Positions 50,028-57,912 of a DNA stretch of 64,000 nucleotides are shown here, in pieces. Each line of letters opens with the position of its first letter. The stretch's first letter is position 1. The notes below the pieces were generated by a model. That model ran no database searches. It saw only the letters and a list, made by a program, of their open reading frames with translations, and was not told the origin of the DNA. The translations under genes and the position numbers were made by a program. The DNA is taken from contig NZ_QDFZ01000016.1 of assembly GCF_003347605.1 (NCBI RefSeq), positions 18,408 to 82,407 on the forward strand, read 5' to 3'. The stretch comes from Chryseobacterium sp. KLBC 52 (GTDB taxonomy: Bacteria; Bacteroidota; Bacteroidia; Flavobacteriales; Weeksellaceae).

Positions 50028-50540
50028 ATGAAAATTAAAACTATTAGCCTTACTGTTATTTTTTTCACTATTATTTCCTGTAAAAAAGATAAAGAATATC
50101 CTAAATATGTTGAATTGGAATCGGGAAATGGAAGCTATTCTCTTCATATAAAGGATGGAAATTTCGAATTTTTAAAAACAGAACTTATAAGTTATGATCA
50201 AATCGTAACAGCACCTTTTTCAGAAGGTAAATATAAGATATCAGGTGATGAATTGATTTTGAATAGTGATAAAGGAAAAAAGTATATTTTCAAAATCGGG
50301 AATGACTATGAACTGCTCCCTGAAAAAATAGATTCCCTGAAAGACCTGAAAGGATTATATCCTGTTCAGATTCTTCATAACAATAAAATGCCGAAAGAAA
50401 TGGGGCGTCTGGATTCTTTAGGAAGAAAAAATGCGTTGTGGCTTTACTTTAATGAAAAAGGAAAGGTCATTAACCAGAGGTTGTATAAAAATGGTGAGCT
50501 GGTGAAAGATCATTACAAGTCTGATATTGTTATAAAATAA
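50028..50540 (+). CDS. Lipoprotein of unknown function with MORN-like tail
   Basis: 170 residues with lipobox IISC (Cys18) after MKIKTISLTVIFFTI. The mature domain is beta-rich (YVELESGNGSYSLHIKDGNF). The C-terminal LGRKNALWLYFNEKGKVINQRLYKNGELV resembles toxin-antitoxin/MORN-type antitoxin repeats (W..Y...G.......Y..G). Function is unknown. A hairpin overlaps the end of the transcript. Confidence 0.72.
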   Translation: MKIKTISLTVIFFTIISCKKDKEYPKYVELESGNGSYSLHIKDGNFEFLKTELISYDQIVTAPFSEGKYKISGDELILNSDKGKKYIFKIGNDYELLPEKIDSLKDLKGLYPVQILHNNKMPKEMGRLDSLGRKNALWLYFNEKGKVINQRLYKNGELVKDHYKSDIVIK

Positions 50541-50577
50541 AAAATCTGCTGATTTCTTTTATCTCTCGCAGATTTTG
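50541..50577 (+). terminator. Possible terminator with a long loop
   Basis: AAAATCTGC (50541-50549) pairs with GCAGATTTT (50568-50576) across an 18-nt loop, starting right after the stop codon. The T tract is short. Confidence 0.5.
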
Positions 50578-50638
50578 CAAATTAAGCAGATCTTTACGTA
50601 AAACTTGTTAAAATCACGAAAAAATTTTAAACATTCTC

Positions 50639-50720
50639 TTGCTAAAAATCTTTGTTTTTTTTGCGTCTTAAAATTATACTCAAAATTTAGAAAAAGTTTG
50701 CGTCTTTGCGATTTTCCAAA
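50639..50720. repeat. Second copy of the TTGCTAAAAATCTTTG repeat, with further hairpins in the gap
   Basis: CTTGCTAAAAATCTTTG followed by TTTTTTTTGCGTCTTAAA and GTTTGCGTCTTTGCGATTTTCC matches the repeat at 48645-48724 with point differences. The gap 50541-51084 also contains AGCGACtttGTCGCT (50792-50806) and a degenerate TAGATTCC...GAAATGACAAA stretch (about 50970-51003). It has no gene. Confidence 0.65.
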
Positions 50721-51011
50721 AACAAGCAAGAGATGATCTATCATAAACGCAAAGTTTAATAAAGCTAAAAATACAGTAAGCGAGCAACGTAAGCGACTTT
50801 GTCGCTAATGAAGTTGAATCGTAATGCGTTTGCTTGGAAAGAATCAATTTATTGATTCCAACTTTGCTTCCTTAAAAATTATGAAAGCATCAAAGAAACT
50901 TTGCGTTAAAAAGTATCTCGCAGACTCTGGAAATTTCACCCAATTTTAAAATCGGCGTGAGATTATTAAAGTTTAGATTCCTTGTTATGCCCGAAATGAC
51001 AAATATGACGT

Positions 51012-51043
51012 AAAAAGGCACCACTTACAAGTAAATGGCGCCT
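51012..51043 (-). terminator. Terminator of the susCD transcript
   Basis: On the minus strand AGGCGCCATTTAC pairs with GTAAGTGGTGCCT (13 positions, two G-U) around a 2-nt centre, followed by TTTT. It lies 42 bp after the SusD stop. Confidence 0.85.
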
Positions 51044-51084
51044 CGTCACTGAATATATTTGAATGTAAAATTGTTTCTGTTTAT

Positions 51085-52548
51085 CTATTCATTCTGTTTG
51101 ATTTGTGGGTTATTATTAATCTCTTTATTAGGAATCTGGAATCTGAATTTATCCGGGGTCAGGTTGAATCTTCCAAAAGTGTGATTCGTTCCTGTGTATA
51201 CTCTTTCTAAAGGAGTATTGAGCCTTTTCATATCAAACCAGGCGTAACCTTCACCCCAAAGTTCTATTCTCTTTTGCAGGATAATTTCATTAATCAGCTC
51301 ACTGCCTGATTTCGTAGACAATGTATAAGCCTGATCTCTTTTTGAGGTAATGTCAAATAATACCTGTCTGGCTTCAGCTTCCCGTCCTTGTCTGGCAAGG
51401 GCTTCAGCCTGAATATAATACAGAGAAGAAGCTCTGATGTAAATATAATCTCCTTCAAAAAGCGTAGGATCTTTAAATTTCCAGCTTACATAAGGCGGAT
51501 AGTTTTTCGTTTTCCCATTAAAAGTATACGTTGCATTCTGGCTTCCATTGAATACTTTTTTACGGTAATCCGATGCCGGAATGGCTTCATAAAGACGCTT
51601 GTCTATCAGCTTACGGATCTGTGCTGCTCCTGCATATCCTTCATTGGTATTATCAAACATGGAGAAGAAAGAAGCATAATAATTTCCGATACTCATCGTG
51701 GAAATCGTATTATGAAAGCCCCATATTACCTCAGGATTATTGATGTTGGAAAATCCGGTATTGGTATAATCGTCCTCGGTCATCAGGGCAATTCCCTGCT
51801 TACTTTCCTCAGCGTATTTAGCTGCTTTGATATAATCTGCTGTTTCCAGAAATACTTCGGCTGCAATAGCCTTGGCAGTTCTTTGGTCTATCTGGGCTCT
51901 GGAAGGGCGGGCATACGTATCCAAAAGCGAAACAGATTCCTCTATATCTTTTTTGATTTGCGTATACACCTCAGCAACCGTTGATCTCGGAAGTCCCTGA
52001 CTTGGATTAGCTGCGGTAAGTACCAATGGAAGTCCGGGCTCAGACTGATGTCCGTTATAATCATTGGCATAAAAACGAACCAGATAGAAGTAGGAATAAG
52101 CTCTTAAAGCGAGCAACTGTCCCGCAATCGCTCTGTTTTTTGCATTGGCATTTTTATCCAGACCATCAAGCAGTTTGTTGATCACAAATATTCTTGCGTA
52201 AAAAGTGGTCCATACAATCTCAGAAGCAATATTACTGGCATTGGTAGCTTCGTAATTATAAAACATTCCTAAATGCTGGTTAGTAGACTGGATTACATCG
52301 TTTGACATCAGGTCAGCACCTGCTTTGATTCCCATGATTCCGAAATCTGAGTGAACGGTGGTACCGCCTGCACCATTGCTTCGAAGATCAAGATAGATTC
52401 CACCCAGAATTTTTTCCGGACTGTTGGCATCGTTATTGAGCTGCTCTCCGGAAATATCTCCTTCCGGTAACGTATTGAGATCATTAGCACAGCTGGTAGC
52501 CAGAAAACTTAGGGTTGCAGCTGTTATCAAGTATTTTATTGTATTCAT
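51085..52548 (-). CDS. RagB/SusD family nutrient-binding outer membrane lipoprotein
   Basis: 487 residues with lipobox FLATSC (Cys20) and the usual N-terminus DLNTLPEGDISGEQL. SusD landmarks are the TPR-like helices (RAIAGQLLALRAYSYFYLVRFYAND; TAKAIAAEVFLETADYIKAAKYAEESK, split) and the C-terminal SuSD_RagB region (LYYIQAEALARQGREAEARQVL; LWGEGYAWFDMKRLNTPLE). It binds the substrate at the cell surface as the lid of the SusC transporter encoded 10 bp upstream. No glycosidase, sulfatase or peptidase gene is adjacent to hint at the ligand. Confidence 0.95.
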   Translation of the reverse strand: MNTIKYLITAATLSFLATSCANDLNTLPEGDISGEQLNNDANSPEKILGGIYLDLRSNGAGGTTVHSDFGIMGIKAGADLMSNDVIQSTNQHLGMFYNYEATNASNIASEIVWTTFYARIFVINKLLDGLDKNANAKNRAIAGQLLALRAYSYFYLVRFYANDYNGHQSEPGLPLVLTAANPSQGLPRSTVAEVYTQIKKDIEESVSLLDTYARPSRAQIDQRTAKAIAAEVFLETADYIKAAKYAEESKQGIALMTEDDYTNTGFSNINNPEVIWGFHNTISTMSIGNYYASFFSMFDNTNEGYAGAAQIRKLIDKRLYEAIPASDYRKKVFNGSQNATYTFNGKTKNYPPYVSWKFKDPTLFEGDYIYIRASSLYYIQAEALARQGREAEARQVLFDITSKRDQAYTLSTKSGSELINEIILQKRIELWGEGYAWFDMKRLNTPLERVYTGTNHTFGRFNLTPDKFRFQIPNKEINNNPQIKQNE

Positions 52549-52558
52549 TCCTGTTCTT

Positions 52559-55513
52559 TTAAAAATTAAGTTTGAAGCCTAAAGAGACACTGGACAAAAG
52601 AGAATAACGGTAGGCATCAGAAACTCCCGTCAGTGAAGCCCTTGGATCGTATCCTTTTCTCTTAGACCATAGATACAGGTTGTTTCCTGTTACATAAATT
52701 TTCAGTCCTGATAATCCTGCCTGTTGGGCAAAACCTTCGGGAAGCTGATAGGAGAGGGTTACATCCTGAAGACTGATATAATCCGATTTAATCAGATAAA
52801 GTGTTGAGTTTCCATTCTGGTTCGTCGCCGTAAGATCTACTCTTGGTAAGGCAGCTGTTGGATTTTCCGGAGTCCAGGTTTTATCCAGATCCGTAGAATA
52901 GTTAGAACCATAGGTATCAGAATGGAATAAGCTTCTGTAAATATCATCATAGCCATAGCCTCCGAACTGGTAAGCAAAATTCACTGCAAGATTGAATCTT
53001 TTATAACTGAAATCTGTCCCAAATCCACCATATACCTTTGGAATAGCAGACTTTCCGGTGTTATAATCGGTGGCTTCCTTATAATTATTGGTCACTGTTC
53101 TTTCTTCCTTTTGAGTAGCAGGATTAATGGTTGTACGATACCATAAAGCATCACCATTCTCAGGATTTACGCCTGCAAATTCTTTGAGGAAATACGTGTA
53201 ACGGTCTCCACCTTCCGTCAGGATAAATAAACCTGAAACAAGTCCTGTGTTTCTCTGCTCAGCCGGTAATCGGGTAATCTTATTTTTGTAATGAGTGGCA
53301 TTCGCATAAAAGCTCCACTGAAACTCGTCACCGCGAAGGATATCCACACTGATATTAGCCTGAACACCTCTGTTCGTCATATCTCCGATATTTCCATACT
53401 TCACATAGGAGCCTGCATTGGAGGGAGGAAGAGGAAGCGTGTAGATCATATCCGAAACTTTCCTTTCAAAATAATCAGCATTCAGATTGATTCTGTTTTT
53501 TAAAAGTGAAATTTCAAAACCGGCATTCAGGTTTTTGGAGGTTTCCCATTTCAAATCTTTATTTCCTTGTTTTTTAAGAGATAGAACAGGTTTGTCGTCC
53601 CCGAAGTTGTTGATTCCGTAGATATCCTGATAAGCATAATAATCTCTGCTGGAACCCCCTAAAAGAATGTTGTCATTTCCCTGTTGGCCGTAAGAAGCTT
53701 TTAATTTTAAAGAATTAATCACACTGTTGTCCTTAAGGAAATCTTCTTTTGCGATATTCCATGCCAGTCCCAGTCCATAGAAATTTCCCCATCTGCTCTC
53801 CGGAGAAAATACAGAAGAACCGTCTCTACGGATATTGGCATTGAAGAAATATTTTCCATCATAGTTATAGAGTAACCTCGTGAAATACCCTTCTACCGCA
53901 TATTCATAGCCGCTTCCTGATAAACCGGTAATTTTCACGGCATTATCAAAAGCTTGTGAGTCAGGTAATAAAAGCTGCTGTTTTGATCCTGAAAAGCCAT
54001 CATCTTTTATCTTATTCAGTTCATGTCCTACAAGGAGGTTGAAGCTGTGATTTCCCAGTTTTTTCTGGTAGGTAAGCAATTGCTGGTGGTTCAGTGTATA
54101 TTTAAAGTTTGAACTTTGTGAAATAGTTCCTCCCACAGAAGACGAAGTTCCTCCTTCCGTATTTCCAAACTGAAGATTTCTTGTATTTTCAAGATAAGCA
54201 CCAAAATTATAGGTAAAATCCAGCCCTTTGATGATTTCATAATTTAACCCAAGATTCAGATTGGTCACATTACTTACGATTTGTGATTTATTCTTCTGAA
54301 GGTTTCCTACAGGATTTTCAAACACCGCATAAGATCTTGTCGCTCCGTTAGGTCCCTGGCCGTCTCCGTAATCATATAAAGCATTTCCATAACTGTCATA
54401 AAGCCTCTGGTAATTATTATCTCTTAGAAAAACAGGATAGAAAGGAGCAATGTTTCGGGCAAACTGGAAAGGGTTGGAGAAACCTCCGGTCTCACCGAAA
54501 TCCTGCTTGCTGTACGTGTAGGATAAAGCACTTGTTAATTTCAGCTTTGAAGTGATAGCGTAATCTACATTAGATCTGATCCCGAATCTTTCAAAACCTG
54601 ATGAAATCAAATATCCCTTGTCATCAAGATAGTTAAGGGAAGTGTAAGATTTTACCTGATCCCCGTTGGCATTGATTCCTACCGTAGCCTCTCTTCGTAA
54701 AGCAGGTCTGAAAAGCAGTTTCTTCCAATCGTCCTGATACAGTAATTTTGCATCCGGATTAAAAGAACCATCCTTTGATATCAATTGATTAAACGGAACA
54801 TTATACACATTGTACCCAAGTTTGGTTAATGCTGAAAGTCCCACATCATGAGGAGAAGGGCCCGAAGGAACTGCTCCCGGTTGTTTTAGTCTTGCAATTT
54901 CGCCAATTCTGGCTCTGTTATAATAGGCGGTATAATAATCCTGAGGAGAAGTATAAACCGAATAATCTTCAATAGATCTGAAATTAACCCCTGTTTTTAC
55001 ATCAGCCTCAATACTTACACCTTTACTTTTTCCTCTTTTGGTATTCACAATAATAACACCATTGGCTCCTCTGGAACCATACAGAGCATTCGAAGAGGCA
55101 TCTTCCAGAAAAGAAATACTTTCAATATCGGATGCCGCAATGCTGTTCAGGTTTCCGCTGTACGGAATACCATCTAGTACAATTAACGGGTCGCTGGATG
55201 CGTTGATAGAGCCTATTCCTCTCATTCTGATGGTAGGCTGTGAACCCGGCTGTCCAGATGAAATCACCTGTACTCCGGCCACTTTCCCTCCAATTCCCTG
55301 AAGAATATTTCCATTTTGAAGATTAGAAAGATCTTTAGCCTTCAGCGACTGTACAGATCCTGTAATCTCTTCTTTTTTCTGCTTTCCAAAGGCAACTACC
55401 ACTACTTCTTTGATGGAGGTTTCCTTGGAAAGACTGTCTTTGCTCTGTGCAAAACCATATTCCGCGAACAGCAGTAAGGCCAATACACCAAGCTTGCATT
55501 GTTTCTTTTTCAT
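52559..55513 (-). CDS. SusC/RagA family TonB-linked outer membrane transporter
   Basis: 984 residues with a signal peptide (cut near YGFAQ). The TonB box KEVVVVAFGKQKKEEITGSV is followed directly by the plug (GKVAGVQVISSGQPGSQPTIRMRG, split; PLIVLDGIPYSG; EDASSNALYGSRGANGVIIV), then a barrel of ~800 residues ending VTLSYQLPEGFAQQ...SSVSLGFKLNF. The N-terminal carboxypeptidase-regulatory-like domain common in SusC proteins is absent. It imports a ligand captured by the SusD partner. Its leader region encodes a Met/Cys-rich peptide that may regulate it. Confidence 0.95.
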   Translation of the reverse strand: MKKKQCKLGVLALLLFAEYGFAQSKDSLSKETSIKEVVVVAFGKQKKEEITGSVQSLKAKDLSNLQNGNILQGIGGKVAGVQVISSGQPGSQPTIRMRGIGSINASSDPLIVLDGIPYSGNLNSIAASDIESISFLEDASSNALYGSRGANGVIIVNTKRGKSKGVSIEADVKTGVNFRSIEDYSVYTSPQDYYTAYYNRARIGEIARLKQPGAVPSGPSPHDVGLSALTKLGYNVYNVPFNQLISKDGSFNPDAKLLYQDDWKKLLFRPALRREATVGINANGDQVKSYTSLNYLDDKGYLISSGFERFGIRSNVDYAITSKLKLTSALSYTYSKQDFGETGGFSNPFQFARNIAPFYPVFLRDNNYQRLYDSYGNALYDYGDGQGPNGATRSYAVFENPVGNLQKNKSQIVSNVTNLNLGLNYEIIKGLDFTYNFGAYLENTRNLQFGNTEGGTSSSVGGTISQSSNFKYTLNHQQLLTYQKKLGNHSFNLLVGHELNKIKDDGFSGSKQQLLLPDSQAFDNAVKITGLSGSGYEYAVEGYFTRLLYNYDGKYFFNANIRRDGSSVFSPESRWGNFYGLGLAWNIAKEDFLKDNSVINSLKLKASYGQQGNDNILLGGSSRDYYAYQDIYGINNFGDDKPVLSLKKQGNKDLKWETSKNLNAGFEISLLKNRINLNADYFERKVSDMIYTLPLPPSNAGSYVKYGNIGDMTNRGVQANISVDILRGDEFQWSFYANATHYKNKITRLPAEQRNTGLVSGLFILTEGGDRYTYFLKEFAGVNPENGDALWYRTTINPATQKEERTVTNNYKEATDYNTGKSAIPKVYGGFGTDFSYKRFNLAVNFAYQFGGYGYDDIYRSLFHSDTYGSNYSTDLDKTWTPENPTAALPRVDLTATNQNGNSTLYLIKSDYISLQDVTLSYQLPEGFAQQAGLSGLKIYVTGNNLYLWSKRKGYDPRASLTGVSDAYRYSLLSSVSLGFKLNF

Positions 55514-55554
55514 TATATTAATCTAGGTTTAAAACTGAATTGTGTATTACTGCT

Positions 55555-55700
55555 GATCTCTCCTTACAAATAATAGTTTCCCGCCTCCTTTTTCAGGGAG
55601 GATATCAAAAATGGAAGATTTAAATTTACAGGAGATGTACCCGGATGAAAGAAGCCTCGAATTTGTTGGCTTTAATTCCTACAGTAATGAATGGATCTCT
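55555..55700 (-). promoter_or_regulatory. Structured leader between the Met/Cys-rich peptide and susC
   Basis: In the minus-strand RNA, AGAGAUC (55700-55694) and GGAGAGAUC (55563-55555) can each pair with the intervening AUCUCC (55636-55631), so they are mutually exclusive. A separate hairpin is CCTCC-8 nt-GGAGG (55601-55584). The layout recalls attenuation leaders, but no T-tract terminator is obvious; the mechanism is speculative. Confidence 0.35.
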
Positions 55701-55707
55701 TAAAAAG

Positions 55708-55860
55708 TTAGCACATCATCATCATGCCCATCATATCAAAGCACATGTCTTGAGAAATACATTGGTGCTGTGAAATGGCAGACATTCCACAACAATTTTG
55801 CTGTGCAGAAGCTGCCACCGTAATGGTGCATAGGTAAGAATTAAAGGTATTCTTATTCAT
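55708..55860 (-). CDS. Small Met/Cys-rich ORF, candidate leader peptide of susCD
   Basis: 50 codons from ATG 55860 to TAA 55710-55708, with 6 Cys and 9 Met. The start MNKNTFNSYLCTITVAASA is weakly signal-peptide-like, the middle has QQNCCGMS, and the end is FDMMGMMMMC just before the stop. It begins about 33 nt after a consensus promoter box and lies 194 bp upstream of the susC start. Clusters of one or two amino acids at the end of a short leader are typical of ribosome-mediated attenuators, here for Met and Cys. Alternatively it is a small Cys/Met-rich metal-binding or exported peptide. It is too short for homology to be judged by eye. Confidence 0.5.
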   Translation of the reverse strand: MNKNTFNSYLCTITVAASAQQNCCGMSAISQHQCISQDMCFDMMGMMMMC

Positions 55861-55892
55861 GAGAATAAAGTTTATGATTTTTTTAACTGGGT

Positions 55893-55928
55893 CAAAATTA
55901 TTTAATAAATGACAAACCCTTACAAAAA
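55893..55928 (-). promoter_or_regulatory. Promoter of the leader-susCD transcript
   Basis: On the minus strand TTTTTG (55928-55923) is followed by 22 bp and TAATTTTG (55900-55893), a -33/-7 pair. Transcription would start about 5 nt on, giving a leader of about 30 nt before the small ORF. Confidence 0.6.
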
Positions 55929-56160
55929 GGGAATATGAGATAAATCATATTAGTCCACTAAATTAGTGGGTTAATAGTTGAAATTTAGATTTTAATAAAT
56001 TAATAAATTGATTATCAATTCATTGTATGAAGTGTTGCAAATGTTAAAAAATAATAAAAAAGTTAATTTTCAAGTGTGAATTAAAATTAAAATAAGAAGT
56101 CTATTTATTTTGTAGACTTTTTATTTATTTTATAGCTGTATTCCATGAAAATGAGGATTA

Positions 56161-56268
56161 GAAGCTTTATCCTGCTATCCGCTCATACTCCTCACGCCAG
56201 GCTGTCACCCTCAGCTTAGCCGAAGACCTCAACGCTTGTTGCGGGGTAGCCGCTGCTATCAGGGCTAG
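56161..56268 (-). repeat. Structured dispersed repeat with TAGCCCTGATAGCAGCGG / GCGGATAGCAGGAT boxes
   Basis: On the minus strand it starts CTAGCCCTGATAGCAGCGG (56268-56250) and ends GAGCGGATAGCAGGATAAAG then CTTC (56184-56161). I recall this box pair, with variable sequence between, as a recurrent element in flavobacterial intergenic regions; its function is not known to me. The middle (about 56203-56233) carries GTCACCCTCAGCTTAGCCGA, which resembles a second ubiquitous Bacteroidota repeat. It is far richer in GC than its surroundings. Confidence 0.6.
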
Positions 56269-56277
56269 AATAGAATT

Positions 56278-56330
56278 ATAAATGATAAATGATAAATGAT
56301 CGATTATCAATTATCAATTATCAATTATCA
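56278..56330. repeat. Facing 7-bp tandem repeats (ATAAATG x3, ATTATCA x4)
   Basis: ATAAATG is repeated three times (56278-56298), then ATCG, then ATTATCA four times (56303-56330). The two arrays are near-complementary (TGATAAA against TGATAAT), so the segment can form a cruciform or hairpin. Together with the element at 56161 and the susCD leader it fills the gene-free part of 55861-56442. Confidence 0.8.
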
Positions 56331-56388
56331 ATCATGATATAAAATTATCCCAAACCTCTTGTCAATCCGTGAGATCTGCGGTGATAAC

Positions 56389-56415
56389 AAAAAAGAAGCC
56401 CGCCTCACGGCAGAC
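56389..56415 (-). terminator. Terminator of the RND efflux operon
   Basis: On the minus strand TCTGCC-gtga-GGCGGG forms a short GC stem with a tetraloop, followed by CTTCTTTTTTG. It lies 28 bp after the outer-membrane channel gene. Confidence 0.75.
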
Positions 56416-56442
56416 TCCTATAAAAACAAGATTGAAAAGAAT

Positions 56443-57912
56443 TTATTGTTTGGTAATATCCGGAACTTCCAAAGGAGTTTGGTCCCAACCACCACCAAGA
56501 GCTCTGTACACAGCAACACTTGCTTTAAGTTGGTTTACTTTCTTTTCTACCAGCTCAAACCTTGATTCCAGGGCATCTCTTTGAGTCAGTAAAACCTCCA
56601 TATAATCAGCACGGGCATATTTGAACAGGTCGTTGGAAATGTCTATAGACTTTGTCAAAGCATTCACTTCCTTCGTTTTGATATTCACACTGCTTTCCAG
56701 ATTATGAATTTTAGACAGCTGATTCGCTACCTCAATATAAGCTCCCAAAACAGTCTGCTCATAATGATATACCGCCTGAATCTGTTTGGCATTAGCATTA
56801 TTATAAGCCGCTTTAATCGCTCTTCGGTTGATCAGTGGAGCAGTAAGTTCTCCTGCAAGAGAGAACAGAAAAGACTGAGGTTTGATGATATACAAAGGAT
56901 TAAAAGCCTGTAGTCCAACTCCGGCAGAAAGATCAAGAGAAGGGTAGAACCTTGCTTTGGCTACTTTAATGTCAAGCTTGGCAGCAGCCAGTTCATATTC
57001 AGCCTGTTTAATATCCGGGCGGTTTTCCAATAATTCAGAAGGAATTCCTCCATAAACCGCTTGCGGAACAACAGAATCAAAAGAATCCTGACTTCTTTCT
57101 ACGGGTTGAGGAAATCTTCCCACCAGATAATTGATCTTGTTCTCCGTTTCAACAATCTTCTGTTGGATATCATACTGCATTCCCTGAGTTTTAAGAACCT
57201 GGGCTTCAAATCTCTGCACGGCCAGTTCATTGGATCGGGCATTCTTTTTTAAATCTTTGATAATCTCCAGCGCATCATTCTGAATTTTAATATTCTGATT
57301 CAAAATAACCAGCTCATTATCCATTGCCAACAGTTCATAATAAGAATCGGCAATTTCAGAAATAAGATGAGTGGTCATGAAGTTCTTTCCTTCAATGCTC
57401 GCAAGATATCGCTGTACCTGTGCTCTTGTAGCATTATGAAGTTTTCCCCAGATATCGGTTTCCCATTGCGCCTGAGCGCCAACTCCAAAATCAAATAAAG
57501 GTTCCGGCATTTCTCTGCCGGGTTCTATTTCGGTATTGGCTTCCATCGCTCCGATATTGGTGTATCGGCTTACTTTGTCTACGCCAGCTCCGGCTTTTAA
57601 ACCTACAGAAGGAAGATATTCACCTTTCTTGGCTTTGATTTCGTTTTTAGACATTTCAATTTCCTGAAGGACAATATTCAGTTCCTGATTATTCTGAAGG
57701 GCCTGACTAATCAGCTCCTGAAGATGAGGATCACTGAAATATTCATTCCACTTCATTTTTCCCGTATTGATAGTGTCATTTTCTGCTGAACCGTATTTTT
57801 CAGGAACGGTTTTATTTTCAGCACGCTTTGCTATTTCGATAGGTTTACAGGCAGTAAGACTTAATAAGACGACTGCCAGACCTGCATATTGATATATTTT
57901 TCTTTTATTCAT
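56443..57912 (-). CDS. RND efflux outer membrane channel lipoprotein (NodT/OprM type)
   Basis: 489 residues with lipobox SLTAC (Cys22). Two OEP repeats are visible, each with long coiled helices: ELISQALQNNQELNIVLQEIEMSKNEI, split, and RPDIKQAEYELAAAKLDIKVAKARFYPSLDLSAG, split. The loop YGGIPSELLENRPDI is typical of the family. It forms the trimeric outer-membrane exit duct for the RND pump encoded upstream, and its start overlaps the permease stop by 8 bp. Confidence 0.95.
   Translation of the reverse strand: MNKRKIYQYAGLAVVLLSLTACKPIEIAKRAENKTVPEKYGSAENDTINTGKMKWNEYFSDPHLQELISQALQNNQELNIVLQEIEMSKNEIKAKKGEYLPSVGLKAGAGVDKVSRYTNIGAMEANTEIEPGREMPEPLFDFGVGAQAQWETDIWGKLHNATRAQVQRYLASIEGKNFMTTHLISEIADSYYELLAMDNELVILNQNIKIQNDALEIIKDLKKNARSNELAVQRFEAQVLKTQGMQYDIQQKIVETENKINYLVGRFPQPVERSQDSFDSVVPQAVYGGIPSELLENRPDIKQAEYELAAAKLDIKVAKARFYPSLDLSAGVGLQAFNPLYIIKPQSFLFSLAGELTAPLINRRAIKAAYNNANAKQIQAVYHYEQTVLGAYIEVANQLSKIHNLESSVNIKTKEVNALTKSIDISNDLFKYARADYMEVLLTQRDALESRFELVEKKVNQLKASVAVYRALGGGWDQTPLEVPDITKQ

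Noticed and set aside
51388..51984. 198-codon plus-strand open frame
   Set aside because: Antisense to the SusD gene, Arg/Ile/Cys-rich composition typical of a shadow frame.
55514..55707. SAM (S-box) or other sulfur riboswitch before susC
   Set aside because: I looked for the conserved S-box core and kink-turn sequences and did not find them; the leader-peptide explanation fits better.
55645..55773. 42-codon plus-strand frame with a His-rich run
   Set aside because: Antisense to the Met/Cys-rich ORF; the minus-strand frame is favoured because a promoter and susC lie on that strand. The His run is the complement of the Met codons.
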